Below, piece by piece: positions 1-11,572 of a DNA stretch of 64,000 nt; position 1 is the stretch's first letter; each line of letters begins with the position of its first letter. This DNA is from Orychophragmus violaceus. Its lineage: Eukaryota > Streptophyta > Magnoliopsida > Brassicales > Brassicaceae. Both the position numbers and the translations under genes were made by a program. The stretch spans positions 27,499,615 through 27,563,614 of the forward strand of contig CM058233.1 of assembly GCA_030180135.1 (NCBI GenBank), written 5' to 3'. A model generated the notes under the pieces. That model had not been told where the DNA came from. It searched no databases and was given only the letters and a program-made list of their open reading frames with translations.

Positions 1-1099
1 GCTAGGCATAAACACAAAGTCATAAGACCTAGGACATTGTTCTCTGTCCATCGATACACCGCGAGTCGGGCTACCCCTAGATAGCTTAAGGTTTCATGCA
101 GTCCGGTCCTAGGACATTCAAGACCAACAAGGTCAACAGAAATAAACAACACAGTCTCAACACCCAATCTATCCCGCAAGTCCTATCACCAACCACCACA
201 TCACCCGTCCTTAACCGGTTTTGTACCGGCTAGGTATCTAACAAACTTACCCGGTCCCGTACCGAGGTAAGTAACAAGCAACACGTCTATCCGGCCCAAC
301 ACCACAATAGACTAAACAACACAATCAACAGACTATCCGGCCCAACACCGGAGTAGTCAAACAACAAGCCTGCACAACAGTCACACAACATCAATCACCA
401 AAATCACACAATCAATTACTTAAGTTTAACATGCTTTTAATTGCTATCTTATCTTTAATTCAGTCCCGTAGACGGCTCATTACCCAATTAACACCTTTAA
501 TATCTTTTATACCTAAATATCTTTTAAACACCTCGACCCGTCAGATTGAAATTAGTAACCTTATCTCATGATGTCTCATTATTCTTTAATTACATCCATT
601 TAACCCGATAACCCGTCTATTATCTATTAACCTCACCCCGTCATAATAATCTAGATGTGTTAGGTGATTTAGTTACGTATTTTAAATCACTCTTAATTCA
701 TCGTATTTTGGTTCATTAATTACGTTCTTACTATCGTATATATGTATATCGGTCCTAACATGTCGTTCTAAAATGAATGCATCATTCAATAACAATTAAT
801 GGTATAATGAAGCACTAACCAATATAAACTATCTAAAGAGTGACGGATGATGATGTGATGGAACTCCGAACCCCCGAGACCGGGCTGAACCCTACCCGAA
901 CTAAATCGGATGAACTCCCAGCAAAACCGACTAAATCGAAGCATTGACTTTGACCAAACTGGCGTTGACCGAGTTGATTAGCGTTTACCGAGTTGGCCGG
1001 CGTTTATCAAAACTAAACCAAGTCAAACTTGCGTTGACCAACCCTAGCTGAAACCGGCGAGAAGAAGGTGCATTGACTGCGGCTGAAGGTGACTGTTCC

Positions 1100-1655
1100 T
1101 AGAGCTGGGAATTTGAGTCATAACCCGCGGGTCTTGCCCCCCTAGACCGACCGCAGGGCGGTTGCATGTCGAAATATTTAAAAAAAAAAACAATTTGCGG
1201 GGCCGGTGCGGGTTGTATTTTTTAGCGGGGCGGTTGCAAGTCGAAAGATTTTAAAATGCGGGTTCACGTGTACCCGGATTTTTTTTCTTTAAAAAAAATA
1301 TTTTATTAATATTTTTTGAATTTTTGTATTTTAATTTAAAATAAAAATATTAAAATTTATTTTAATTATTTTAATTTAATTATATAAATTATGAATTTAA
1401 TTTTTTAATATTTTATTTTTTATTAATAAATATTATTTTTATTAAGATATATATATATATAAAATTAAATTGTTTAGTTATTATATTAATATTTTGCTGG
1501 TTACCCGCGTATAACCCGCAAATTAAGCCGGGCGGGTGCGGATCCATTAATTTTGCTTTGCAGGTTTGGCGGGTCGGGTTTGAGCGGGTCAAAAAATTGT
1601 TAAAACCGCTGCAGGGCGTGTCGCGGATTGCGGGTAACTCGCAAACCCAACACTA
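1100..1655. mobile_element. Small non-autonomous hAT-type transposon
   Basis: The 556-base element is flanked by an exact 8-base duplication ACTGTTCC (1092-1099 and 1656-1663), the length typical of hAT elements. The left end reads TAGAGCTGGGAATTTGAG and the right end on the other strand reads TAGTGTTGGGTTTGCGAG, an imperfect inverted repeat with the TAGNGNTGG start common in hAT. The subterminal parts are rich in GCGGGT and ACCCGC words and the core is very AT-rich. There is no transposase frame, so it would need a helper element. Confidence 0.85.
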
Positions 1656-1700
1656 ACTGTTCCGGCGTTCACCGGCGGTAGAGGGGCATTGGCCGACGGC

Positions 1701-2882
1701 TGATATACCATGGATTTTAGGGATTTTAGCCATGGTATTTATCTTATTTACCGAGTCTTATGTTATGTTTTGGAGTCTTTTTATTATGTTTACAGGTCTA
1801 GACATGTTTGGAGCGGAATTGGAGATTATGGAGCTATTTGGAGCATTTTGGAGCATTGACCCGAGAGATGGACTTCATTGTCAAATTCACAGACCTGTGT
1901 CGATCGAAACATCATGTGCAACGATCGACACACGGTCGACGCAGACAAATTCTCGGCGGTTAATGAGAAGAGTTTGGATATTGCAACTTTGCCAAGAAGT
2001 TCCTCATAATTACAAAGAAGCCCCAGCCGACTTTAGACCATTATATTAGGGTTTTTAAGCCATTGTTTAGGCTACGCTTTACTTACGCTTAAATTGACTT
2101 TTGAGAGAGATTTAGGGGCTGATCTTGTTCTCGAAAGAGACTTGATTTCGAACCCCAGTTCTTTATTATTATATGCTATTTGGTTTTCTATTCAAGATGT
2201 TTTCTATCTCAATGATTATGTCTGAGTAGATTACCTGTTAAGTTTAGAGATTCTCATTAGGGAGTTCATGGAATATTAGGTTGATCAATCTGTAAAGATT
2301 CATACTTGCTAGTTCTTTATCTAGGATTGTTCTTAATGCTTAATATGAAGTAGCTATCTAGATTTACGATGTTAGGTTGATTGATGCAACGACAGTTGGT
2401 TGATTAGCTAGAAAGAACCTAGATGAGCAATTGAATTACTCGCAAAGGAATTTGGTTTAATTAGATTGTGAACATATCGAACTTGGAATTAAAGCTGGTT
2501 TAATCTGTTAGTAATTGCAAAGGAATTTGGATTGCTGCACTTAGACTTAGAGAATTCTCGCAACGACAGTTGGTTAATTCTATATATGTGTTTGAGTTCT
2601 AGAACAGTTCTTAATTAGATCTCGCTTGATTGATTGCATGTGTTCCTGGTTTCCTGAGAACTCCCTAGACTTAACGCTTCGCTTCCTTGCTCACAACTCG
2701 CTTGATTTACTTTCTGCTGTCTGATTTACTGTTTTCTCATCATATTTCCTTTCTCATAGTTTAATCTCTTCTGTTTTATAATCTATTGTTGACCGGAGTC
2801 CCTGTGGATTCGATACCCTAAGTACTACAACTACATCACTGTGCACTTGCAGTTAGTATAGGGATTAATTCTTGACCTATCA
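1701..2882 (+). mobile_element. Solo LTR of an Athila-like Ty3/gypsy element
   Basis: The sequence starts TGATATACCATGG and ends GACCTATCA, and is flanked by an exact 5-base duplication ACGGC (1696-1700 and 2883-2887). No internal region follows, so this is a solo LTR left by LTR-LTR recombination. It is related along its length to the LTRs at 30004-31186 (minus strand) and 57946-59153. Shared landmarks are GGAGATTATGGAGCTA near the start, CTCGCAACGACAGTTGGTTA in the middle and TGTGCACTTGCAGTTAGTAT near the end. It carries the GTCGATCGA-type module near 1896-1940. A 105-codon frame inside it (1732-2049) is non-coding LTR. Confidence 0.9.
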
Positions 2883-3287
2883 ACGGCTAAGAAGCTTCTC
2901 AGGTGAAGACTACTCCGGTGAGTTGGCCGGCGGTGAGAGAACCGACGAGAGAGAGACACGGCAAAAGGGAGAAGCTCAAAATAAGATTCTCCGGCGGCGG
3001 CGAACTCCGGCGGCGAACTCCGGCGGCTGTGAATGGTCTCTGGCGGCTGCGACTGGTCTCCGTCGGGGTCTCCGGTGAGAGGAGATGCCAAAGAGAAGAG
3101 CAACCGGCTGGTGGCTGAGAAAAGGAGAAGAAACAGTGGATCTTCACCGGCGGCGGCTTTACAGCGGCGGGAAAATGACTGACGGCGAATAATGAGGAGG
3201 AGAGGAATCCAATTATGCAAGTGGCTTTATGAGATTAAGCTAAATCTGGAGATATTTGGTAACTTGTGTCCCAAACAATGAAGAACA

Positions 3288-3931
3288 TGTCGGATTATGT
3301 TGGTTCATAGGTTCAATTATCAGATTACAACCTATCACATAATCAACTAGGATCTAGGTGATTTGCAGTTGAATCATAAAACAGATCAGGATCATTACCT
3401 TATGATTGCAGCGGATTAATCAAGGGAATGAAGAGATCACTAAGAGCTGATGATTACCGGCTCCTCCTAGGGATCCACACGCTTACAAGCTACTGGATCA
3501 GGCTGCTAGACCAAGCTGGAACAACAGAGAGAGAGAGGAGGACGGCCAGACCTAAAAATCGCAGAAGACTGGTCTAACTGGCGCCTCCTCTTCCCTTATA
3601 TGGGCCCAAGTAATTAAACTAATGGCCTATTAGGCTTTTGGGCCCAAGACCCAAATCAGACAAAAGACTGTATTTTGTCTGGCCCAATTCTCTGTACAAA
3701 TACAGTAAATGTCTTGCATCTTACTGTATTAGTTCCTTTTTAAATTTCCCGTTAGCTATGGTGTGTGACCCTTTGGGATCATACAATACTGGTAATAAGT
3801 ACTTAACTTATAGATCAAGAGCGGGCTCTAGCAAGTCATCATGACCTCCCAGTATTTATGACTTATGTCTGATCTCGACACTTATCATACTTTCTAGAGA
3901 TAGCACAGTAGATTTCAGGACATTCCCAACA
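3288..3931 (-). repeat. 3' LTR of copia element 1
   Basis: On the minus strand it begins TGTTGGGAATGTCC and ends CATAATCCGACA. Differences from the other LTR seen by eye are single bases near 3417, 3471, 3521, 3734 and 3865. A frame of 68 codons inside it also occurs in the other LTR and is not a gene. Confidence 0.95.
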
Positions 3932-3942
3932 ATCTCCCACTT
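3932..3942 (-). other. Polypurine tract of copia element 1
   Basis: On the minus strand the bases next to the 3' LTR read AAGTGGGAGAT, the standard plant copia primer for plus-strand synthesis. Copia element 2 has the same word at the same place (15458-15468). Confidence 0.85.
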
Positions 3943-4763
3943 GTACTGGAATCCTACATTCCCTAATCCTTTTGTCTCAATATCTCGATCTGGCATAAGG
4001 CAAGATGCGTGTCATCCTTATATAGCCAGACCATGTTCATTGGACCAGATTTGATACTGACAATTCAAACGACTTGGGCAAGTCCGTTTGGGAGTGGCCA
4101 CTCTCTTACCAGCTATCAAGTCTCCGATTGGCCTAGAGATATTTCCTCCGTTAAACGGCAGGGACAAATCCCATCTTGTTCCATCAGTATGAACTACACA
4201 CTTTATAATACACCCAACCAAGGTCCTTATAGCTCCCAGTTACGAAACAGCGTTAGACAATGATCAAAGCGCATCAATCCATGTGCAGCCACATGCATGC
4301 GAACTCAGGTCTAAGGACTATACTCTATAGTCGTAAATGAGAACCTTTTATGACACAGATATCAATATCTTGTAGAGTTCTCATCAGCGGGCCATGTCCG
4401 GTCATATGCTCCCTACATATACCTATATGTTGACTTTGATGCCGCGCATCCATGACCCATGAAACTTGGTCATAAGTCTCAACACACTCTAGTCTTAAAT
4501 GGTTGTTGGTGTTCCAATTTCAACAACCTTCGACTATGGACACTATGATTTATGTCATTCCGTTAAATATGGGGTTTCATGATCAAGTCTTTCTCATGTA
4601 CTTCGATGGCCCATATATAACGACATGAATCATTTTGGAACGATTATTTTATGTCACAGTTAAAAATAATCCAGAAATTAAAATTTCATTAACATTAAAA
4701 TGTTTACATGAACCAATCAAAATAACTAAAATAAAGCCCTCACAACTCCCACTCAAAAAGAGA

Positions 4764-7700
4764 TTACATTTGAATATCTCTAATTCCTACAGCAGCAGTA
4801 TGCAACTCGTGCTTAGGTTTCGGGAGTGGCTTTGTCAACGGGTCAGCCACGTTCTCATCAGTGGGAACTCTGCTGACCATCACTTCACCTCTATTCACTA
4901 TATCACGAATCAGGTGATACCTTCTCATAATATGTTTTGATTTCTGATGATGTCTCGGTTCCTTAGCTTGAGCAATTGCGCCATTGTTGTCACAATACAG
5001 TGTTAGAGGCTCAGTGGCATTTGGGAATACACCGAGTTCAATCATGAAGTTCCTTATCCAAACTCCTTCCTTCGCAGCTTCTGAAGCAGCGATGTATTCA
5101 GCTTCAGTTGTGGAATCTGCCACGGTGCTCTGCTTGGAGCTCTTCCAACTTACTGCACCGCCATTCAGACAGAAGATGTAACCAGACTGTGACCGGAAAT
5201 CATATTTATCTGTCTGAAAACTTGCATCCGTGAATCCACTCATTTCAAGCACTTCACTTCCTCCGTAAACCAAGAACTTATCCTTAGTATTCCTCAAATA
5301 CTTCAGGATATTCTTTACGGCAATCCAGTGATTCTCACATGGATTAGACTGGTACCTACTCGTCATGCTTAGTGCATAAGCAACATCAGGACGAGTACAG
5401 ATCATGGCATACATGATAGATCCTATAGCCGAAGCATAAGGTATCCTACTCATGCGCTTAAGCTCATCAGGTGTTTTAGGACACTGAGTCTTGCTTAGTG
5501 TAGCACCATGTATCATTGGCGTGAATCCCTTCTTGGATTTATCCATTCCGAATCGATGCAGGACTTTGTCTATATAAGAATCTTGACAAAGTCCAATCAT
5601 CCTTTTAGATCTATCTCTAAAGATTCGGATTCCAAGAACATACGCGGCTTCACCCATGTCCTTCATGGAAAAACAACTTCCCAGCCAGTCTTTAACAGAC
5701 TTCAACATTGGAATATCATTTCCAAGAAGCAATATGTCATCGACATATAGGATAAGAAACGCCACTTTGCTCCCACTAGTTTTCTTATACACACATTGTT
5801 CTTCCTTGTTTCTGATGAAGTCAAAATTCTTTATTGCCTCATCAAAACGAAGATTCCAACTCCTGGATGCTTGCTTCAATCCATAAATGGATTTATGAAG
5901 CTTGCATACTTTCCCAGCATTCTTAGGATCAATGTAACCGTCAGGCTGTGTCATATACACATCCTCCTCCAAAATTCCATTCAGGAAGGCGGTTTTCACA
6001 TCCATCTGCCAAATCTCATAATCATAATAAGCGGCAGTTGCTAGGAGAATCCGAATTGATTTCATCATGGCCACTGGTGAATAGGTTTCATCATAGTCTA
6101 TACCATGAATTTGTTTGAAACCTTTTGCCACCAACCTGGCCTTGTAAATCTGGACATTTCCATCCATGTCAATCTTCTTCTTGAAGATCCATTTACACTC
6201 GATGGCTTTAGCACCAGCGGGTAAGTCAACCAGTGAGAACACTCGGTTGACAGACATGGAGTCCATCTCGGATTCAGTGGCTTCACGCCACTTTGAGGAG
6301 TCAGGGCCTATCATGGCTTCTTCAAAGTTCGAGGGTTCATCACCGTCAATGATCAAAAGATCATGGCAATTAGTCACGAGGAATCCCTGATATCTATCGG
6401 GTTCGTGACGGATCCTTCCGGATCTTCGAACTTCAGGTACTTCAGGTTCAGGTTCTATTACAACTTCATGTAATTCATCCTGCTGTTCTTCCTCATTAGG
6501 TTGAACAGGTTCCTGTCCTTCTTGAATTTCATCAAGTTGTACCTTACTCCCACTATCTTTCTTAGAGAGAAATTCCCTCTCAAGAAAAGTACAATCCCGA
6601 GCAACAAAGATCTTGTTCTCGGATCGCAGATAGAAGTAATAAGCCTTGGTATCCCTAGGATAACCAATGAAGTAGCATTTGTCAGATTTTGGTGTAAGCT
6701 TGTCTGAGATTAATCTTTTGACATAGGCTTCACAACCCCAAATTCTGAGAAAAGACATTGCTGGAGCTTTTCCAGTCCATAACTCATATGGTGTCTTTGC
6801 TACTGCTTTTGATGGCACTCTGTTCAGTGTGAACGTTGCGGTCAGCAAAGCATATCCCCAAAGGGATATAGGAAGGTCTGTGTGACTCATCATGGATCGG
6901 ACCATATCTAACAATGTCCGATTCCTTCTCTCAGACACACCATTCCACTGAGGTGTTCCAGGAGGTGTGAGTTGGGAGATGATCCCACACTCACTCAGAT
7001 GATCACGGAATTCCTGGCTCAAGTATTCTCCTCCTCGGTCCGACCGAAGAGCCTTAATACTTTTACCAAGCTGGTTCTGTACTTCATTCTGGAATTCTTT
7101 GAACTTCTCAAAGGTTTCCGACTTATGTTTCATCAAGTAGACATATCCATATCTACTGAAATCATCAGTGAATGTAATGAAGTACTGATAGTTTCCTCTA
7201 GCATTTGTGGACATTGGGCCACACACGTCAGTATGTATCAGGCCCAATAGTTCACTGGCCCTCTCTGTAGGTTTATTAAAGGGGGCCCGTGTCATTTTGC
7301 CCATTAGGCAAGATTCGCATTGCTCACAAGACTCAAAGTCAAATGAGCCCAAGAGTCCATTTGAATGGAGCCTCTTGACGCGTTTCTCACTAATGTGCCC
7401 CAAACGACAATGCCAGAGAAACGTTTCATTTTCTTCGTTAGATTTGAACCGTTTTGTATTAATGTTATATACTGGAGTAGATTGATCCAGCATGTACAGC
7501 CCATTAATAAGAGGGGCACAGCCATAGAACATATCATTGAGATTAAAGGAACACAATTTATTCTTAATAGAAAAATCAAATCCTTGTAAATCCAATAATG
7601 AAACTGAAATGATATTTCTGCTTATAGCAGGTACAAAATAACAATTCTCAAGTTCTAAAATCAATCCAGAAGGTAAAGATAACAAGTAAGTGCCAACGGC

Positions 7701-8726
7701 CAATGCTGGAACCTTCGCTCCATTACCAACCCGCAACTCTACTTGCCCTTGCTTCAACCTTCTACTGTTGCTGAGCGCCTGCACATTAGTACAAATATGA
7801 GCCCCACATCCAGTATCTAATACCCAAGTGGTATTATCAGAAGTAGTAGTATTTACTTCAATAACAAAAATACCTGAAGAAGTAGTCGTGAAGGACTTCT
7901 TCTTCTCCTTTAGACTTTCCTGGTATTTCTTACAGTCCCTGCGATAATGCCCTGCCTCTTTGCAAAAGTGGCAGATATCAGAAGGCCCAGCTTTAGACAC
8001 GGGCTTGGGCTTGGCCTTTTCTTTGTTGACTGCTTTGCCCTTTCCTTTGTCTGCAGCGGATTTCTTAAAACCCTTGCCCTTCTGCACCATGAGTACAGAC
8101 GGGTCCTTGGCCTTCTTCAGATTAGGTTCCGCAGTCTTGAGCATACCATGTAGCTCAGGCAAAGTCTTTGTCAACCCATGCATATTATAGTTCAAGACGA
8201 ACTGGTCATATGCAGGAGTAAGAGACTGCAGAACGATATCACAAGAAAGCTCTTGGCTTATAGGACAGTCGAGTCTTGTCAAATGATCGAGATAACCCAT
8301 CATTTTCAGAACATGTGGACTCACTGCTGCATCCTTAGCCATTTTACAGTCCAAGAGATTCTTTACAGTTTGGAATCTCTCTGTACGAGCCTGCTCCTGA
8401 AACAACGCTTTCAGGTTTGCCATCAGTTCCATGGGACAAGTCAGGCCTTCCCACTGAATCTGCAGATCGGGAGCCATTGTCGCCAACATTAGGCAAACCA
8501 CGTCATTAGCATCTGAAGAATGCGTATCCCAAGCATTCTTCACAGTTTGTGCGGCATTATTCGCAGGTCTAGGGGGGAGAACTCTTTCAAGGACATAAGC
8601 CTTCTTCTCCTGCCTGAGCACAAGTCTCAGGTTCCTGGACCAGTTCAGGAAGTTTGATCCGTTCAGTTTGTCCTTCTCAAGGGCAGACCGGATCGAGAAA
8701 GTGTTTTGTGTTGTTGTGCTTGACAT
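4764..8726 (-). CDS. Ty1/copia gag-pol polyprotein, intact
   Basis: The 1320-residue frame has no stops. Gag covers about residues 1-250 and ends in a CCHC zinc knuckle (C252-C265, CHFCKEAGHYRRDC). The aspartic protease has its DTG at 304-306. Integrase shows the HHCC cluster (H439, H444, C470, C473) and a catalytic triad D500, D563 and E599 with D-x35-E spacing. Reverse transcriptase has YVDD at 994-997, and RNase H fills the C-terminal part (FTDAS, TEAEY and YCDN motifs). The order protease-integrase-RT-RNase H defines Ty1/copia. The start was chosen at MSSTTTQ because it lies just after the leader and matches the start of the related element at 19614. Full length and intact catalytic residues suggest recent activity. 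The lineage within copia was not resolved. Confidence 0.97.
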   Translation of the reverse strand: MSSTTTQNTFSIRSALEKDKLNGSNFLNWSRNLRLVLRQEKKAYVLERVLPPRPANNAAQTVKNAWDTHSSDANDVVCLMLATMAPDLQIQWEGLTCPMELMANLKALFQEQARTERFQTVKNLLDCKMAKDAAVSPHVLKMMGYLDHLTRLDCPISQELSCDIVLQSLTPAYDQFVLNYNMHGLTKTLPELHGMLKTAEPNLKKAKDPSVLMVQKGKGFKKSAADKGKGKAVNKEKAKPKPVSKAGPSDICHFCKEAGHYRRDCKKYQESLKEKKKSFTTTSSGIFVIEVNTTTSDNTTWVLDTGCGAHICTNVQALSNSRRLKQGQVELRVGNGAKVPALAVGTYLLSLPSGLILELENCYFVPAISRNIISVSLLDLQGFDFSIKNKLCSFNLNDMFYGCAPLINGLYMLDQSTPVYNINTKRFKSNEENETFLWHCRLGHISEKRVKRLHSNGLLGSFDFESCEQCESCLMGKMTRAPFNKPTERASELLGLIHTDVCGPMSTNARGNYQYFITFTDDFSRYGYVYLMKHKSETFEKFKEFQNEVQNQLGKSIKALRSDRGGEYLSQEFRDHLSECGIISQLTPPGTPQWNGVSERRNRTLLDMVRSMMSHTDLPISLWGYALLTATFTLNRVPSKAVAKTPYELWTGKAPAMSFLRIWGCEAYVKRLISDKLTPKSDKCYFIGYPRDTKAYYFYLRSENKIFVARDCTFLEREFLSKKDSGSKVQLDEIQEGQEPVQPNEEEQQDELHEVVIEPEPEVPEVRRSGRIRHEPDRYQGFLVTNCHDLLIIDGDEPSNFEEAMIGPDSSKWREATESEMDSMSVNRVFSLVDLPAGAKAIECKWIFKKKIDMDGNVQIYKARLVAKGFKQIHGIDYDETYSPVAMMKSIRILLATAAYYDYEIWQMDVKTAFLNGILEEDVYMTQPDGYIDPKNAGKVCKLHKSIYGLKQASRSWNLRFDEAIKNFDFIRNKEEQCVYKKTSGSKVAFLILYVDDILLLGNDIPMLKSVKDWLGSCFSMKDMGEAAYVLGIRIFRDRSKRMIGLCQDSYIDKVLHRFGMDKSKKGFTPMIHGATLSKTQCPKTPDELKRMSRIPYASAIGSIMYAMICTRPDVAYALSMTSRYQSNPCENHWIAVKNILKYLRNTKDKFLVYGGSEVLEMSGFTDASFQTDKYDFRSQSGYIFCLNGGAVSWKSSKQSTVADSTTEAEYIAASEAAKEGVWIRNFMIELGVFPNATEPLTLYCDNNGAIAQAKEPRHHQKSKHIMRRYHLIRDIVNRGEVMVSRVPTDENVADPLTKPLPKPKHELHTAAVGIRDIQM

Positions 8727-10159
8727 AGCTGAAATTATGAGACAATAGAGTTTTAGTTATTTAGTTCATAAAAGAGTAATCTTAATAACTTATAAGAAAA
8801 CTCGCATTGCATTCAAAATTTCTTTGTTTAACCTCATATGAATGCAATGATTCCGAGACCCATGTTCAACTAAAACCAAAGTGGGCCACTGGCCGTCACC
8901 CAGAATTAGCTTTACTTGGTAAGCATACACACAGCTAGTTATATCCATATAACTCTCGGTTGTGGATTGGGCCCAAGGCCCAATTCACCAGATGTCTCAA
9001 GGCCCGGGACTCCCGATGGCCCAGTCAAGGAAACCAATCTCTTACAGCCAAATAATCACTAAAGTCTAGGACTCCCAATGAAATTAGTGACTATATACTA
9101 CTTTACTTACGCAAAAACAGACACCTCACACTGTAAGCCATATCTGTAATTGAATAAGCGTTAAGTAGCTGACAAGATTGGGCAAGACATCCAAGCTTGA
9201 TATTGGTTTTGAGGATTTTAGGTTTTCTTTCCAAAAATAGAAGATTACTATTTTGGGAAACTTACTTATTTTAGAAACTTTCTAAATCTAGAAACATGCT
9301 AAAAATAGAAATTTCTAATTTAATATTTTATTAAAGTTTTCGGTTGGGTCACAAATTATAGGCCCAATTCTTGGCCCAAGACCACAGAATTCCAATTGGC
9401 CCAATAATTTGACATAACCGAGTCGGTTCATTAATTCTGGTCCAAGACCAAATTAACTACTAAATCCAACTGAATATTTACTAAACCAGACCAGCTCTAA
9501 ATTATTTGGTCCAACCAAATCAAACTTAGACCAGCCTTCGGTTTAGGTTAAAATTCAATTTTTTTTTGAATTTAAATCCGGTTTAACCAGAAATTATATA
9601 ATACCAATTGTATTAAATAATTTCCAGCAAACCGCGATTTGGGTTAACCGCTTGAACCACCAATTAAATTGGATCGGTTCGGTTAAGTCCAAAACCGGGA
9701 AGAAACACCTTGTGTTTTAGCCAATTTTGACCTAACTTGCGGTTTAAGCTAAAGCTGACAATGAACCACAATCGGTTTGATCGGTTCATTGTCGCGGGTT
9801 TGGGAAGAACGAACCGCGAAGCTCGGCTAAACCGATTGGCTACTCGCGGAATGTATGCCTCGCCAGCATATCGATCGATATGACGCTCCTGCGTCGATCG
9901 ATACTCGCGTGCATCAGCTCGTTGCGATCGGGTCATCGGGACAGCGAGAAGCAATCGATCCGATTGATATCGATCGATATCACGCTCTCTCGTCGAACGA
10001 TACGGGCGTCCACTTCGCATACCGATGGGTTTCAATCGGTTCATGCGATTTACATATTAGGTTTTTCAAGTTTTCTAATCAAATTTTACTCATTAAAATC
10101 GATTCATCAAACTAATAAACAACCTAGTATGATCCAAAAAGCAAAAACCTAACAACCTA

Positions 10160-10172
10160 GGCTCTGATACCA
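10160..10172 (-). other. Primer binding site (initiator Met tRNA type) of copia element 1
   Basis: The minus strand reads TGGTATCAGAGCC one base beyond the 5' LTR end. This is complementary to the 3' end of plant initiator methionine tRNA, as in most plant copia elements. Confidence 0.9.
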
Positions 10173-10173
10173 C

Positions 10174-10817
10174 TGTCGGATTATGTTGGTTCATAGGTTC
10201 AATTATCAGATTACAACCTATCACATAATCAACTAGGATCTAGGTGATTTGCAGTTGAATCATAAAACAGATCAGGATCATTACCTTATGATTGCAGCGG
10301 ATTGATCAAGGGAATGAAGAGATCACTAAGAGCTGATGATTACCGGCTCCTCCTAGGTATCCACACGCTTACAAGCTACTGGATCAGGCTGCTAGACCAA
10401 GCTGGAACAATAGAGAGAGAGAGGAGGACGGCCAGACCTAAAAATCGCAGAAGACTGGTCTAACTGGCGCCTCCTCTTCCCTTATATGGGCCCAAGTAAT
10501 TAAACTAATGGCCTATTAGGCTTTTGGGCCCAAGACCCAAATCAGACAAAAGACTGTATTTTGTCTGGCCCAATTCTCTGTACAAATACAGTAAATGTCT
10601 TGCATCTTACTGTATTAGTTCCTTTTTAACTTTCCCGTTAGCTATGGTGTGTGACCCTTTGGGATCATACAATACTGGTAATAAGTACTTAACTTATAGA
10701 TCAAGAGCGGGCTCTAGCAAGTCATCATGACCTCCCAGTATTTATGATTTATGTCTGATCTCGACACTTATCATACTTTCTAGAGATAGCACAGTAGATT
10801 TCAGGACATTCCCAACA
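10174..10817 (-). repeat. 5' LTR of copia element 1
   Basis: This LTR is 644 bases, the same length as its partner. A CCATATAAGG word near 10481-10490 (minus strand) is a plausible TATA element. The LTR ends next to the tRNA primer site. Confidence 0.95.
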
Positions 10818-11572
10818 GAACACTATGAACACTTTGAAGATTTTTAAAGGAGTACGAAGATCTTGATGAATTTTGTTGAACGTGTAAAGCGAAAGAGATA
10901 TATCTCGTGGGGGTGAGAGAGGAGAGAGATCAGAGAGTATTTTTGGGTGATTTTTGGTGAGAGAGTGGAAGAATTGAGAGAGTGAGATGTGAGAGGAGTG
11001 ATATGACTCTCAACATCCAATGAATCAAGAATGGGGATTCTTTGAATCTTGGGAGATAGGTGGCGCCAGGGGAGAGGGTACAAGTGACACTTGGCAGACC
11101 AGGAACATTCTGAGATTCTATACAATGAATCTCTAAGCTTGTAGATCCTCCAAATCCTCGATTCATCGGTTCGGACAAAAATTGCCAATTTCGGTTTAAT
11201 TCTCCAAAAACCTCCATATTTTCTGAATAAATTCCTCCAAGCTTCTTTTTAAATTATTAGGCTCCATAAGAATCATTTCACAAGTCGTTTCATCCAACTC
11301 GGACTTCCATAGCTCTCGTACCAATTTTTACATGTTTTATCTGTTTTATCAGTTTCCATCCCGATAGTCCGTAAAACTCTTTCTAAACGCTTCCACCACT
11401 TCTGTCTTCTAAATAATTTCTTTAATTTAAAAAAGAATCATTTGGCCTGCTTATGCTTCCGTCTTGCATTTTGGTAAAATTACCCAAATGCCCCTTAACT
11501 CCATAAATTACGAAATTTCCCTTCATTGACTTCTTGACTGCCCGTTGAACAATTTTGAGACAGGGTTTTACA

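Larger units (their letters stand above)
3288..10817 (-). mobile_element. Complete, young Ty1/copia LTR retrotransposon
   Basis: The 7.5 kb element is flanked by an exact 5-base duplication GAACA (3283-3287 and 10818-10822). It has two 644-base LTRs (3288-3931 and 10174-10817) that I find to differ at about five positions (under 1 percent). The initiator-methionine-type primer site, the polypurine tract and one uninterrupted gag-pol frame are all present. The untranslated leader (8727-10159, about 1.4 kb) holds GGCCCAA-rich and CGATCGAT-rich sequence and no gene. The stretch from 3943 to 4763 is 3' untranslated. Structurally nothing needed for transposition appears to be missing. Confidence 0.95.
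1..11572 (-). mobile_element. Probable long chromovirus-type LTR, split by three insertions
   Basis: Removing the three insertions (1100-1655, 1701-2882, 3288-10817) and one copy of each target duplication leaves one continuous sequence of about 2.3 kb. Read on the minus strand it starts near 11572 with TGTAAAACCCTG, preceded by a weakly purine-rich GGGAAGAA. This is the usual layout of a chromovirus 3' LTR start (TGTAAYACCC after a polypurine tract). It then runs through a CCGCCG-rich segment (about 2890-3190) into an AT-rich part with repeated CCGGCCCAACACC motifs (about 285-355). The continuity across the insertion sites is seen directly; the LTR identity is inference. No coding domain lies in it, and its far end is outside the window. 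Confidence 0.4.

Noticed and set aside
2831..3220. Open frames on both strands in a CGG-rich stretch
   Set aside because: Overlapping open frames on both strands come from GC-rich CCGGCGGCG repeats. The region is part of the LTR-like sequence interrupted by insertions.
3638..3844. A 68-codon frame, also at 10524-10730
   Set aside because: It occurs twice because it lies in the two copies of one LTR, on the strand opposite to the element, and has no known domain.
10844..11217. Two overlapping minus-strand frames of 95-114 codons
   Set aside because: They overlap in different frames and contain proline- and serine-rich low-complexity sequence inside the presumed LTR, so they are probably not coding.
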